NCBI GenBank assembly: GCA_009649675.1
Contig: WJPL01000005.1
Coordinates: 1 to 64,000, forward strand
Reading direction: 5' to 3'
Source of the DNA: Alphaproteobacteria bacterium HT1-32
GTDB lineage: Bacteria > Pseudomonadota > Alphaproteobacteria > Rhodospirillales > HT1-32
Length of the DNA stretch: 64,000 bases
In this document: in pieces, positions 8,338 through 17,778 of the stretch
Layout: each line of letters starts with the position of its first letter
How positions within the stretch are numbered: the first letter of the stretch is position 1
Made by a program: the position numbers and the translations under genes
Notes under the pieces: model-generated
What the model was told of the DNA's origin: nothing
What the model saw: the letters and a program-made list of their open reading frames with translations, nothing else
Databases searched by the model: none

Positions 8338-9141
8338 TCAACGCCGAACCAATTTCGGCAACCTTCCCTTGCGTTGCCATGAAGCAGGAACCGTCGCTCT
8401 CCAAACCCTTTTGGCTTCATTACGGCTTAACTGATAATCCCGAGTTCCGATTTCTAGATAGTGATCCCGTGGGTATCGCTTTTCTCCTGCGCTTACCTCC
8501 TTGGATAGTAAGTTTTGAAACTCGATCCTTGCCTGATCGAGTGCAGAAATCTCTCCCTCAAGGCTGGATTGAGTTGATAGCCATTTGTCGAATGCCACTT
8601 TCTCGATGCTGACGGCTCCCCAACGCTTACCAGCCATAAGCTCGTTCGTTCTCAGAATGGAAAGTTGCAAAACCACCTTGCACCCTTTCTGGCGCAACCA
8701 ACCTGACCAATCGATCAGCATCGAACCATTGAAATGCGCCCGTATGGTTTCCTTCTCGAATGCCTCAAAAAGTCTGGTCTGAACGGTTTGGGAGCGTTGA
8801 TATGCTGCATATCCGCGTTTGTATGATGCATCTGGTTTCGCGATCTGCTGGAGATCATCCTGCAACTGATTTCGACGGTTTTTAAGTTGCTCGATCCGTT
8901 GCTCCAGCTCTGCCCGTTCAGAATCGTCCAGTAATCTGTCATTGATTTCGGAGGCTACGGTGCCCCACTCCAGCTCAACACGCTTTATCTCATCTTCGAT
9001 TGGTTTGCGTGTTTGCTCTACGGTTGCTGGCGAAGGTGTTTCTTCGCTCTGGTGCTCCCAGCCATTCCATGAATCAGGATAAAGCTTACGTCCGAACAGA
9101 TCGAAGCCTTGGAGCAGGGAGTAGTAATCATTCCAATTCAT
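8338..9141 (-). CDS. coiled-coil protein of unknown function, co-transcribed with integrase
   Basis: 267 residues; no family I can name with confidence. Residues about 45-100 form a charged heptad-rich coiled coil (IEDEIKRVE, ERAELEQRIEQLKNRR). The C-terminal 30 residues are basic (NEAKRVWRATVPASWQRKG), a DNA-binding-like tail seen in small proteins encoded beside integrases. Its ATG follows the integrase stop with no gap, so the two are translationally coupled. An accessory factor for recombination is an inference. The downstream 139 bp (8199-8337) is AT-rich and empty. Confidence 0.65.
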   Translation of the reverse strand: MNWNDYYSLLQGFDLFGRKLYPDSWNGWEHQSEETPSPATVEQTRKPIEDEIKRVELEWGTVASEINDRLLDDSERAELEQRIEQLKNRRNQLQDDLQQIAKPDASYKRGYAAYQRSQTVQTRLFEAFEKETIRAHFNGSMLIDWSGWLRQKGCKVVLQLSILRTNELMAGKRWGAVSIEKVAFDKWLSTQSSLEGEISALDQARIEFQNLLSKEVSAGEKRYPRDHYLEIGTRDYQLSRNEAKRVWRATVPASWQRKGRLPKLVRR

Positions 9142-10296
9142 TTATGCCCCTAATAGCCTGCCAAGCTCGCTTGATACCCTGTCAGCCGACGCCTGCATCG
9201 GATCATCCGCCAGATGAGCGTAACGCTGCGTTGTCTGTTGCTGAGTATGTCCGAGCAACTTACCGATCATAGGCAGGCTTTCACCCAAGCCAACCGCACT
9301 GGATGCGAATGTATGCCGTAAGTCATGGATACGGACATCTTCCAGACCCACTTCCTTACGGATACGACGCCACGGCTTTTGCATATCCGTCAGGTGACTG
9401 CCGGGTTTGATCCCGGTTATCACGTAAGGGTTTCCGTCTAGCTGTTCGATCCCGGCCAGCACCTCTAAAGCACCCTTGCCGAGATAGACACGCTTCGCGC
9501 CGGTCTTTGAATCCGGCAGATAGATGATGTTGCCCCTTACGTATTCCCATTTGAGCGTCTGGATTTCTCCGAGCCTGCATCCCGTAAGGATTAAAAGCCG
9601 TAAGGCATTCATAGCAGCCTGGCTTTCGGTGCCGGTCAATTCCAATTCCCGTAACGTATCGCCAAGCCGTCCGAGTTCTTCAGACGACAGATACCGCTCC
9701 CGTTTCTTCTCTTCGTACTTCCTTACGTGCAGGCAGGGATTAGTGCCGTCTTCCCGCAAGCCCCAAACCTCCGCCTGATTGAACATGACGGAGAGGACGC
9801 CAAGCGTTCGGTTGGCCTGATAGGGTTTGTCCCGGTGCGCATGATGCAACTCTGAAACATGAGAGCGCGTTACGTCCGTAACCTTCATGCGTCCGAGTGC
9901 GGGGATAATGAACAGATCAACATTGCGGCGATACTCTTTTTCGGTCGATTGCTTGCAACGCGCCGGGACATATTCAGACATGAACCGTTCACAAAGTTCG
10001 CTCACGGTCGGCGACGATTTATAGCGCCGCGTTTCCTCTGCCGGATTGCCGCCCCTTGCAGCATCAGAGAGCATGTTCCGGGCATCAGTCCGGGCTTCGT
10101 CAGGCGTTATCGTTCCGTGCCTCCCCAGCCGCTTGCGCCGCGTTCTTCCGGCAGTATCGCGATACTGAATGATATAGGTCTTGCGTCCGGTCGTCATAAC
10201 GCGAACGCCAAAGCCGGGCAGGGTGTCATCCCAAACGAAGTAATCCGTTTCCTTCGGCTTTAATCCATCGACAGTGCGTTTAGTGATCTTTGGCAT
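9142..10296 (-). CDS. int: tyrosine recombinase/integrase of the island
   Basis: 384 residues with the P4-like integrase layout: N-terminal DUF4102 arm-binding domain (about 1-90), SAM-like core-binding domain (about 95-190) and catalytic domain with R241 (TGCRLGE), H324-x-x-R327 (HDLRHTF), H350 (LGHTQQQTTQRY) and nucleophile Y359. All catalytic residues are present, so it should be active. Start at ATG 10296; the frame is open further upstream but the family begins at this methionine (KITKRTVDGLKP). It lies next to attR and catalyses integration into tRNA-fMet through the 46-bp core. Confidence 0.95.
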   Translation of the reverse strand: MPKITKRTVDGLKPKETDYFVWDDTLPGFGVRVMTTGRKTYIIQYRDTAGRTRRKRLGRHGTITPDEARTDARNMLSDAARGGNPAEETRRYKSSPTVSELCERFMSEYVPARCKQSTEKEYRRNVDLFIIPALGRMKVTDVTRSHVSELHHAHRDKPYQANRTLGVLSVMFNQAEVWGLREDGTNPCLHVRKYEEKKRERYLSSEELGRLGDTLRELELTGTESQAAMNALRLLILTGCRLGEIQTLKWEYVRGNIIYLPDSKTGAKRVYLGKGALEVLAGIEQLDGNPYVITGIKPGSHLTDMQKPWRRIRKEVGLEDVRIHDLRHTFASSAVGLGESLPMIGKLLGHTQQQTTQRYAHLADDPMQASADRVSSELGRLLGA

Positions 10297-10331
10297 GCTT
10301 CCAACTCCAATCTGGAAGCAATATGGAAGCA
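10297..10331. promoter_or_regulatory. putative integrase arm-type sites, right end
   Basis: TCTGGAAGCA (10311-10320) and ATATGGAAGCA (10321-10331) repeat the doublet found at 394-414; an inverted copy (GCTTCCA) lies at 10297-10303. They are immediately upstream of the integrase start, so binding there could also repress int. The rest of 10332-10461 shows nothing else. Confidence 0.6.
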
Positions 10332-10461
10332 GGAGACAGCGAATTGCAAGGTTGTTAAGAGTCTTGCAGCGTAGAAAGCATTCCAATAAACCGCATATAA
10401 TCAGCGGAATAGCGTTGTTCTGCGGAGCATGGAGGGTGTGAGCGTAGGTAGGATAAGCTAA

Positions 10462-10507
10462 CTCATAACCTGAAGGTCGTAGGTTCAAATCCTACCCCCG
10501 CAACCAA
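10462..10507 (+). repeat. attR core (tRNA-fMet 3' remnant)
   Basis: Identical to 303-348. Only the 3' part of the tRNA is present; the upstream bases do not complete a D arm or acceptor strand, so it is an attachment-site remnant and not a second tRNA gene. Confidence 0.95.
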
Positions 10508-10516
10508 ATTCTTACA

Positions 10517-10546
10517 CCGCTACCTCAACAGGTCAGCGGCTTTTTT
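10517..10546 (+). terminator. ancestral tRNA-fMet terminator
   Basis: CCGCTACC pairs with GGT-C-AGCGG (one bulge, loop TCAACA) followed by CTTTTTT. Its place right after attR suggests it terminated the rrn-tRNA transcript before the island arrived. Confidence 0.75.
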
Positions 10547-10572
10547 GTGCGCGCGATTTGGAGGCGAAGGGG

Positions 10573-12111
10573 TTAGCCGGACAATACAGACGTGATGCTG
10601 TCGAGGAAGGCTGTCGCCTCGTCGGTGCAGGCTTGCCGCTTCTCCGGTGACCATGTGGCGAGGTTGCGGTAAGGCATGGCCAGGCGGGGGTTGTCTTCAA
10701 GCGAGGCCTTGTTACGGATCAGAAAAGCCCAGTAGAGATAGTTGAACGGACAGGCTTGTGACCCGGTCTTCTGCTTTACGTCATAGCGGCAATCCTTGCA
10801 GAAGTCTGACATGCGGTTGATATAGGCGCCGGAGGCTGCGTATGGCTTCGATGCCATTTGTCCGCCATCCGCGAATACGGCCATGCCCAGGGTGTTGGGC
10901 ATCTCGACCCATTCAAACGCATCCGCATAGACAGCCAGATACCAGCGTTCGATCTCCGGCGGGGAAACCCCTGCCAGAAGCGCGAAATTACCTGTCACCA
11001 TGAGCCGCTGGATATGGTGCGAATAGGCATGCCGGCGGGTCGTGTCGATTGCCTGCCGGAGGCAGTGCATGTCGGTTTGTCCTGTCCAGTAGAACGCGGG
11101 TAGTGGTCTCTCTGCATTCAGCGAATTCGCCCGGGCATAATCAGGCATCAGCGTCCAGTAAACGCCGCGAACATATTCCCGCCAGCCCAGTATTTGTCGC
11201 ACAAAGCCTTCTGTGGCATTCAGCGGCGCCTGCTCCGACCGCCAGGCTTTCTCTGCTGCGCTACAGACTTCCCGGGGCGACAGGAGACCGATATTGAGCG
11301 CCGGCGAGATCAGCGAATGATACAGAAAGGGTGCATCTGTCTTCATGGCATCCTGATAATCTCCGAAGGACGGCAGTGCTCCGGTGAGAAAATCGTCAAG
11401 TGCTTCCAGCGCTTGTGCCCGCGTCACTGGCCAGTCAAAGCCGTCGATACAGCCGAAATGTTCGCTGAAGCGTTCCTCAACCAGTGTCATCACATCTGCT
11501 GTGACAGGGTCCGGCTGAAATCGTCTGCGCTTCGGCGGGGCAGCACCTGCGGGCAGGCGTTTACGGTTTTCAGTATCATAGTTCCAGTCGCCCCCGGCCG
11601 GACGGGGGCCGTCCATCAGCAGTCCGTGTTCACGCCGCATCTCGCGATAGAAATGCTCCATGCGCCAGGTCTTCCGGCCGCGGGCCCAGTCCGCAAATCG
11701 TTCACGGCTGGCAAAGAAACGCGTATCGCTGCGTATCTCGACAGGTATGCCGAAATGTTCCTGCCAGCCTTCCATCATCAGCAGGACCCGCCACTCACCC
11801 GGTTCCGTCACGACAATCCGGTCTGGCCGCCGGATTTTCAGGATCTGCCCGACGGCGTCGGTGAAATTTCCGGGATTGTCGGGGTTGTCGAGTTGCAGGT
11901 AATCAACCTGTATTCCGCAGTCCCGCAAGTCCGCCGCGAAATGACGCATGGCAGACAGGATGAGGACAATCTTCTGGGGATGATGCGGGACGTAGCTGCA
12001 TTCCTCAGCCACTTCCATCATCAGCACCGTGTCATCCGTTTTCTTCAGGCCGTCGAGCGCGGCAATGTCGTGCGACAGCTGGTCTCCCAGCACGAGGCGA
12101 AGGGTTTTCAT
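10573..12111 (-). CDS. phrB: FeS-type (6-4) photolyase/cryptochrome-like protein, PhrB family
   Basis: 512 residues, the normal length of the FeS-BCP family. These enzymes bind FAD, a ribolumazine antenna and a 4Fe-4S cluster and repair (6-4) photoproducts with light. The four cluster cysteines are present at C350, C438, C441 and C454, the same numbering as in the characterised Agrobacterium PhrB (known from the literature). The conserved HHIQRLMVTGNFALL and YADAFEWVEMPN segments of the FAD domain are intact. It is a chromosomal gene directly beyond attR and probably forms a short unit with the SDR upstream at 12190. Start ATG 12111 matches the family N terminus (LRLVLGDQLS). Confidence 0.93.
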   Translation of the reverse strand: MKTLRLVLGDQLSHDIAALDGLKKTDDTVLMMEVAEECSYVPHHPQKIVLILSAMRHFAADLRDCGIQVDYLQLDNPDNPGNFTDAVGQILKIRRPDRIVVTEPGEWRVLLMMEGWQEHFGIPVEIRSDTRFFASRERFADWARGRKTWRMEHFYREMRREHGLLMDGPRPAGGDWNYDTENRKRLPAGAAPPKRRRFQPDPVTADVMTLVEERFSEHFGCIDGFDWPVTRAQALEALDDFLTGALPSFGDYQDAMKTDAPFLYHSLISPALNIGLLSPREVCSAAEKAWRSEQAPLNATEGFVRQILGWREYVRGVYWTLMPDYARANSLNAERPLPAFYWTGQTDMHCLRQAIDTTRRHAYSHHIQRLMVTGNFALLAGVSPPEIERWYLAVYADAFEWVEMPNTLGMAVFADGGQMASKPYAASGAYINRMSDFCKDCRYDVKQKTGSQACPFNYLYWAFLIRNKASLEDNPRLAMPYRNLATWSPEKRQACTDEATAFLDSITSVLSG

Positions 12112-12189
12112 GTCAGCTGAACCGGTCCCGGGGGAAGGCAGACGCAGAGGTCTGGTGGGTGAGTGCCATGAGGTTACACATGATCTGTA

Positions 12190-12936
12190 TCACCAGGGCA
12201 CCGGTTTGCCGCGCCAGTCGAAGAAGCCACCGTTATCCTTGCGGGTCAGCCTGTCCGTGACGTTCAGCAGATGCGCCGCTGCCGTGGCCGGGCTGTGCAG
12301 GTCAAGTCCGGTTCTGGCAAACGGTTCGGATAAGGCTGTATCGACAGTCCCCGGATGCAGGGCGACACAGATGGCCTCGGGTGCACGGCGCGCCAGTTCG
12401 ATGGACGCGGTTCGTACGATCTGGTTAAGCGCCGCCTTTGATGCGCGGTAGCCATACCAGCCACCCAGATGATTGTCGCTGATTGAACCGACACGGGCAG
12501 ACAGCGTGGCGAACACGGACTTGCCGGTGCGAGGCAGCTCTGGCAGCAGATGTTTGATCAGCAAGGCCGGCCCGATGGTGTTGATCGCAAAGGCGCGGGC
12601 CAGCCTGTCTGCGTCAAGTTCGCGCCATGATTTTTCGGGTCCCTGGTCCGTATCATGAAGAAATCCGGTTGCGTCGATGACAAGACGGATATCTCCCTCT
12701 GCCGCCGCCGTCTCAACGGCCTGTTTGAGGCTGGCTTCATCAGTCAGGTCGATGGGAACCGCCGTTTTACGGCTGAAGCCGCTTGCTGATCTGAAATGGT
12801 TGACCTCATCCAGGCTGGAGAGCAGCGCCGATCCGATGCCGCCGGATGAGCCGAATATCAGCGCGATCCCGTCAGGATCAAATGACCGGAGATCGATATC
12901 CGGACTCTGTTTCATGGGTGGCTCTGTCCCCGTCAT
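12190..12936 (-). CDS. SDR-family oxidoreductase (C-factor-like)
   Basis: A 248-residue Rossmann-fold short-chain dehydrogenase: cofactor motif GSSGGIGS near residue 30, and catalytic Y-x3-K in YGYRASKAALNQ. Start ATG 12936 is chosen because GGAG lies seven bases upstream; ATG 12981 would add 15 poorly conserved residues. SDRs of this type are often next to cryptochrome/photolyase genes in proteobacteria, and this one is 78 bp upstream of phrB on the same strand, so they may be co-transcribed. The substrate is unknown. Confidence 0.85.
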   Translation of the reverse strand: MTGTEPPMKQSPDIDLRSFDPDGIALIFGSSGGIGSALLSSLDEVNHFRSASGFSRKTAVPIDLTDEASLKQAVETAAAEGDIRLVIDATGFLHDTDQGPEKSWRELDADRLARAFAINTIGPALLIKHLLPELPRTGKSVFATLSARVGSISDNHLGGWYGYRASKAALNQIVRTASIELARRAPEAICVALHPGTVDTALSEPFARTGLDLHSPATAAAHLLNVTDRLTRKDNGGFFDWRGKPVPW

Positions 12937-13128
12937 CGTGATCTCCGCCCTGGAGGTGTGAGAGTTTTCACTGTCATGCAATGGTATACGCGATTGTCCG
13001 TCAGACAGATCATGGCTGTCGGCAATGCCGGGCGCTGTTCGTCACTGATGTGCCACCAGCCCCTCTATTCCGTTGTTTTGAAAGTTTGTTTCGATAACCT
13101 GTGCCTCCAATGAAAAGGAGGGACGGCT

Positions 13129-15717
13129 TTGCGGGTTATCAGGGTTGAAGGTACCGGTTTCGAGGCGGTTGATTACGCAGATGCGGTCGGGCCTGTGGTG
13201 CGGTCACTGCCTTATTCGTTGCGGGTGCTGGCGGAGAATGTGGTTCGCCAGGACAGCACGGGCGATCTGGTCCGGCATGTCGCCGGCCGGGATCGCGGGG
13301 CGGTGCCTTTCCGGCCGTCACGCCTGATTTTGCAGGATATGCTGGGTCTGCCCCTGATGGTCGATGTGATGGCGATGCGTTCTGCTGTGACCGACGCCGG
13401 TGGTGATCCGTCGCAGATCGACCTGACATTGCCGGTGGATCTGGTGATCGACCACGCCATGACCGTCAATCACTGGGCTGAGAAATTTGCCCTGACCAAG
13501 AATGAGGCCCGTGAATTTGAGATTAACCGGGAACGTTTTGCCTTTCTGAAAGCCTGCGAAGCCCGTTTCCCAAGCCTGCGGGTCATTCCGCCGGGCGGGG
13601 GGATCATGCATCAGGTCAATCTGGAATATCTGGGCCGGGTGGTGAATCCAACAGAGGCAGGCTCAAACCTGCTGGCACCGGATACCAATCTGGGAACCGA
13701 CAGCCATACGACCATGATCAATGGTCTTGGCATTCTGGGCTGGGGCATTGGCGGGCTGGAAGCCGAGGCGATTATTTTTGGTGAATCCACATCCCTGAAT
13801 GTCCCCCGCGTTATCGGGCTGGAGGTCTCCGGCAGCATGCCCGACGAAGCGACGGCAACGGATCTGGCCCTGACCGTGGCAGAGAAGCTGCGCGCTGTCG
13901 GGGTTGTCGACTGTTTCGTTGAAGTCTTTGGTTCCGGTTACAGCCGGTTGTCGGTGGCAGACCGGGCAACGGTTGCGAACATGTCGCCGGAATATGGCTC
14001 GACCTGTGTGTTCTGTCCGACAGACGCAAATACCATCCGCTTTCTGAAGGAAACCGGGCGTACCCCGGAACATGCGGCAATGGTTGAGGCCTATAACCGG
14101 ACGCAGGGCCTATGGGTGGAGAAGCCGGATAGTGCCATAGACTATGACGAGGTCATACATCTCGACCTTGGCAGCATCCGCCGTTCTGTCGCCGGTCCGA
14201 GCCGGCCCGAACAGCGGATTGATCTGGATAAGGCAACCGGGACACTGTCACTGACCGGGGAAACCGGGGCGGCGCGCCGGGTCGCTGTTGCGGGGCAGGA
14301 TCATGATATCGGCGATGGCGACGTGATTATTGCGGCCATCACAAGCTGCACGAATACGGCAAACCCCCGTAACATGGTGCTGGCCGGGCTGATTGCCCGC
14401 AATGCGGTGAACAGGGGGCTTGCCGTCAAACCTCATGTGAAAACCTCGCTGTCTCCCGGCTCGCGTGTTGTGGCCCGATATCTGGAGGCCAGCGGGTTGC
14501 AAGAGCCACTGGATCAGCTGGGCTTTCAGATCACCGGGTTCTCCTGCTCGACCTGCAACGGCATGTCGGGTCCGCTGACGCCGGAGAATGATGCAACGAT
14601 CAGGGAAAATGATATCAGGGCTGTTGCGGTGCTCTCCGGTAACCGGAACTTTTCCGGGCGCATCCATCCGCTGGCATCCCGCAACGTGCTGGCGGCCCCG
14701 CCACTAGTTGTTGCCTATGCCCTGATGGGGACGATTCTGAAGGATATCACGTCAGAGCCGGTTGGCTTTGATCAGGATGGTGCCCCGGTCATGCTGTCGG
14801 ATCTGTGGCCCTCGCCGGATGAGGTCAATGCGGTTCTGGATGCGTATTTGCTGCCGGGGGATTTCCAGTCCGTTTATCAGGCCATCCCGACCGTCAGTTC
14901 ACACTGGAATGAACTGGAGGTGAACAGGAATAACTATGACTGGGCACCGTCTACCTACGTCACCTTCCCGCCTTTTCTGAAAGGGCTTTCGGTTCAGGTT
15001 CAGCCTGTCCGGGAGATGAAGCAACTGCGTCCTATCGTCATCCTGGGTGACTCCGTCACGACGGACCATATCTCGCCATCGGGTACCATTACGGTGGATA
15101 CGGAAGCCGCGAAATTTCTGATGAGCCGGGGTGTCGAACAACGGGATTTCAATTCATTCGGAACCCGTCGCGGCTCTGCGGATGTGGTGATCCGCTCTAC
15201 CTTCGCTGGGGGGCGGCTGATCAATGAAATGGCACCGGGAACAGAGGGCTCATGGACCCGGCTTGAACCGGAAGGAAAGATCGTCTCGGTCTATCAGGCT
15301 ATCGAGACCTATAAGGAACGTGGTCAGGAACTGATCGTGATCGGCGGTCGGGAATATGGCTGTGGCTCGTCACGGGACACGGCGGCAAAGGCCCCCTGGC
15401 TGGCAGGTATCCGGGCGGTTGTCGTCGAGAGTTTTGAGCGAATTCACCGGTCTAATCTGGTCAATATGGGAATTGCGCCGCTGTGTTTCCCGGAAGGTGT
15501 CAGTCGCAAGACGCTGAAACTGGACGGCAGCGAGCTGTTTGATGTCGATATTTCCGGTGACCTCAAAACAGCCAGGCTGACAATCCATCGCAAGGACGGT
15601 TCGGTAGAAACAATCCCGCTTGATCTGCGGCTGTATAACGACGCGGAACGGGAGACTTTTCGTAACGGTGGTCTGCTGCCGAGGGCTTTCCGCAGCTTTG
15701 TTGGCAAGGCGGCATAA
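13129..15717 (+). CDS. aconitase-family hydratase (AcnA or AcnD-like)
   Basis: 862 residues with the full aconitase fold. The 4Fe-4S ligands are C407 (SCTNT), C473 and C476 (CSTC); DSHTTMINGLG and the swivel-domain arginine/serine region (GCGSSRDTAAKAP) are intact. It should isomerise citrate/isocitrate or dehydrate 2-methylcitrate. The length is nearer to AcnD (about 865) than to typical AcnA (about 890), and no prp genes are in view, so the substrate is open. Start is TTG 13129, supported by AAGGAGGG seven bases upstream; the ATG at 13110 is out of frame. It stands alone, convergent with the Crp/Fnr gene 15 bp away. Confidence 0.9.
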   Translation: MRVIRVEGTGFEAVDYADAVGPVVRSLPYSLRVLAENVVRQDSTGDLVRHVAGRDRGAVPFRPSRLILQDMLGLPLMVDVMAMRSAVTDAGGDPSQIDLTLPVDLVIDHAMTVNHWAEKFALTKNEAREFEINRERFAFLKACEARFPSLRVIPPGGGIMHQVNLEYLGRVVNPTEAGSNLLAPDTNLGTDSHTTMINGLGILGWGIGGLEAEAIIFGESTSLNVPRVIGLEVSGSMPDEATATDLALTVAEKLRAVGVVDCFVEVFGSGYSRLSVADRATVANMSPEYGSTCVFCPTDANTIRFLKETGRTPEHAAMVEAYNRTQGLWVEKPDSAIDYDEVIHLDLGSIRRSVAGPSRPEQRIDLDKATGTLSLTGETGAARRVAVAGQDHDIGDGDVIIAAITSCTNTANPRNMVLAGLIARNAVNRGLAVKPHVKTSLSPGSRVVARYLEASGLQEPLDQLGFQITGFSCSTCNGMSGPLTPENDATIRENDIRAVAVLSGNRNFSGRIHPLASRNVLAAPPLVVAYALMGTILKDITSEPVGFDQDGAPVMLSDLWPSPDEVNAVLDAYLLPGDFQSVYQAIPTVSSHWNELEVNRNNYDWAPSTYVTFPPFLKGLSVQVQPVREMKQLRPIVILGDSVTTDHISPSGTITVDTEAAKFLMSRGVEQRDFNSFGTRRGSADVVIRSTFAGGRLINEMAPGTEGSWTRLEPEGKIVSVYQAIETYKERGQELIVIGGREYGCGSSRDTAAKAPWLAGIRAVVVESFERIHRSNLVNMGIAPLCFPEGVSRKTLKLDGSELFDVDISGDLKTARLTIHRKDGSVETIPLDLRLYNDAERETFRNGGLLPRAFRSFVGKAA

Positions 15718-15732
15718 CCTTGCCATGGCCGG

Positions 15733-16446
15733 TTAGCGGGTCTGAGATGTGCGGGTTGCTTTCTCACCGTTTACGACGAGCTTCAGCTCATCGCTCTTGA
15801 TGACGATGATTTTCCGGCGTCCGCTTTTGATATAGCCGCTGGTTTCCCATGCGCTGACGAGGCGCGAAACCGTGTGAAGCGTGGTACCGGTCATTTCTGA
15901 CAGATCCTGACGTGAAATGGGGAAGTCGATCTGGAGACCATCTTCGGTTTGTTTTCCGGTTTGGTTGGCCAGTTTCAGAATGGCTGCGGCCACGCGCTGT
16001 TCCACACGTTCTGTTGCCATCTCGACAATGCGATCCTGTGCTTCCTGAAGACGCTCGCCGATGGTGTGGTAGGTGTTGATTGCGAATGACGGATAGCGCT
16101 CAACCGTGGCCGGCCAGATTGAACTGGGCCAGGCCAGGGCAACGCAATCGACCGCAGCGATTGCGTTTGCGGGATAGACTGTCCGGCCGATCGCGGTAGC
16201 GATCCCGAAAAGCTCTCCGCTTGAAATGTAGCGTGCGATCACCTGCTCGCCAGTGGGGGTGATTTTTACGACGCGAATATGGCCATCAAGCAGGGCAAAG
16301 AAATATTCTGCATCTCCGCCCTGACGAAAAACGTGATCTCCTTTTGCAAAATACCGGGGACGGGCCTGTTGAAGCAATGCCTCCAGGTCGGTACGGGCCA
16401 TACCTTCAAAAGGAGGCAGGCTCGCAATCAGGTCGGTGTCGAGCAT
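15733..16446 (-). CDS. Crp/Fnr-family transcriptional regulator (Dnr/NnrR-like)
   Basis: 237 residues: cyclic-nucleotide-fold sensor domain (about 15-125), dimer helix and a C-terminal winged HTH_Crp (ISRQDLSEMTGTTLHTVSR). It lacks the N-terminal cysteine cluster of FNR, so it does not carry that 4Fe-4S sensor. It is divergent from nnrS, 123 bp away, and regulators in this position usually respond to nitric oxide (NnrR/Dnr group). Role in nitrogen-oxide or low-oxygen response is inferred from family and neighbour. Confidence 0.88.
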   Translation of the reverse strand: MLDTDLIASLPPFEGMARTDLEALLQQARPRYFAKGDHVFRQGGDAEYFFALLDGHIRVVKITPTGEQVIARYISSGELFGIATAIGRTVYPANAIAAVDCVALAWPSSIWPATVERYPSFAINTYHTIGERLQEAQDRIVEMATERVEQRVAAAILKLANQTGKQTEDGLQIDFPISRQDLSEMTGTTLHTVSRLVSAWETSGYIKSGRRKIIVIKSDELKLVVNGEKATRTSQTR

Positions 16447-16466
16447 ACTGTCTATTCGAATCCTGT

Positions 16467-16480
16467 TTGATGTTTCGCAA
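16467..16480. promoter_or_regulatory. weak Fnr/NnrR-type box
   Basis: TTGAT-N4-CGCAA matches the left half of the TTGAT-N4-ATCAA consensus and part of the right half. It lies in the divergent promoter region between the Crp/Fnr gene and nnrS. Low confidence because the right half is degenerate. Confidence 0.3.
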
Positions 16481-16568
16481 ACGGATGCGCTTCAGGTCAG
16501 GTAATATCCGCTTTCTGTTATATTTAATCGCATGGTTGTCTGTTCTCAACAATGCGAATGGGGTTTCC

Positions 16569-17744
16569 ATGTCCACTTCATCAAGACGCAGTTATTCGGG
16601 GCCAGCTTTCCTGAGTTACGGATTTCGGCCGTTTTTCTTCCTCGGGGCTTTTTATTCCGGTCTTTCAGTCCTGCTCTGGATGCCGCAGTTTTATGGTGAA
16701 CTGGAGTTATCAACCCGGTTTGCCCCGGTTGACTGGCACATACATGAACTCTATTTCGGTTTCCTGACCGCCGTCGTGACCGGTTTTCTGTTTACGGCGG
16801 TGCCGAACTGGACCGGGCGGATGCCGGTCAGCGGTAGCCCGTTGCTGTTGCTTGTCGTTCTGTGGCTGGCTGGCCGGGTAGCGGTGACGTTCTCCGTAGT
16901 GACAGGCTGGTTGCCGGCCATGCTGGTTGATGCGGGCTTTATGCTGGCTGTGGCCCTGATGATTGCCAACGAAATCATTGCCGGGAAGAACTGGCGGAAT
17001 CTGAAAGTGCTGCTGCCGGTCCTGCTGCTGGTTGCTGCCAATATTCTGTTTCATCTGGAAGCAGAACTCGGCGACGGCGCAGATATCAGCCGCAGACTGG
17101 CGGCCACGGCGGCGATTGCCCTGATTATGATCGTTGGCGGCAGGGTTATTCCGAGTTTTACCCGCAACTGGCTTGCCCGGGAACGCCCGGGACGGTTGCC
17201 GGTCCCCTTTTCCCGGTTCGATGCTGCTTCAATCGCTGTAACGCTGGTTGCCATGACTGGCTGGACCGTAAGTCCGGACCATCTTGTTACGGGAGGGTTG
17301 TTAGGTGTGGCGGCGGTGCTGCAACTCATCCGCCTCGCCCGGTGGGCAGGATATCGCACCTGGGCTGATCCGCTGGTTGTTGTGATGCATGTCAGCTATC
17401 TGTTTATTCCGGTGGGACTTGGTCTGATTGCCCTGTCAGTGTTTCGTCCGGACCTGCTGACGCAGGTCGCCGGCATTCATGCCCTGTCTGTTGGCGCGAT
17501 CGGCGGAATGACATTATCGATCATGGTCAGGGCGTCGCTGGGCCATACGGGCCGGAAGCTGGAGGCCAGTGCTGTCGTCTGCATTCTGTTTGCCAGCGTG
17601 TTTGTTGCTGCGGTACTGCGCATCGCAGCAGGGCTTGACCTGGGCGGGTATGATTTGTTGCTGCATATTGCGGCTTTCGCCTGGCTGCTGGCCTTCGCCG
17701 GTTTCAGCATTGTCTTTGCGAAACCGTTCTTTACCCGGCACTGA
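16569..17744 (+). CDS. nnrS: NnrS family haem-copper membrane protein
   Basis: 391 residues with about 12 hydrophobic segments. NnrS proteins are haem- and copper-containing membrane proteins that protect against nitric-oxide stress. The family N-terminal pattern is present: LSYGFRPFFFLGAFYSG followed by WHIHELYFGF, whose histidines are likely metal ligands. Start ATG 16569 is chosen from the family N terminus; the open frame begins further upstream inside the divergent regulator gene. Control by the divergent Crp/Fnr protein is likely. Confidence 0.92.
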   Translation: MSTSSRRSYSGPAFLSYGFRPFFFLGAFYSGLSVLLWMPQFYGELELSTRFAPVDWHIHELYFGFLTAVVTGFLFTAVPNWTGRMPVSGSPLLLLVVLWLAGRVAVTFSVVTGWLPAMLVDAGFMLAVALMIANEIIAGKNWRNLKVLLPVLLLVAANILFHLEAELGDGADISRRLAATAAIALIMIVGGRVIPSFTRNWLARERPGRLPVPFSRFDAASIAVTLVAMTGWTVSPDHLVTGGLLGVAAVLQLIRLARWAGYRTWADPLVVVMHVSYLFIPVGLGLIALSVFRPDLLTQVAGIHALSVGAIGGMTLSIMVRASLGHTGRKLEASAVVCILFASVFVAAVLRIAAGLDLGGYDLLLHIAAFAWLLAFAGFSIVFAKPFFTRH

Positions 17745-17778
17745 ATTCAGGCTCTGTCTGCTGCAAACTGATTCCGCG

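Noticed and set aside
10462-10507. A second tRNA-fMet gene
   Set aside because: Only the 3' part is present; the acceptor 5' strand and D arm are missing, so it is attR.
11194-12120. A 308-codon plus-strand frame opposite the photolyase
   Set aside because: It is the antisense shadow of a gene with conserved FeS cysteines; the translation has no recognisable features.
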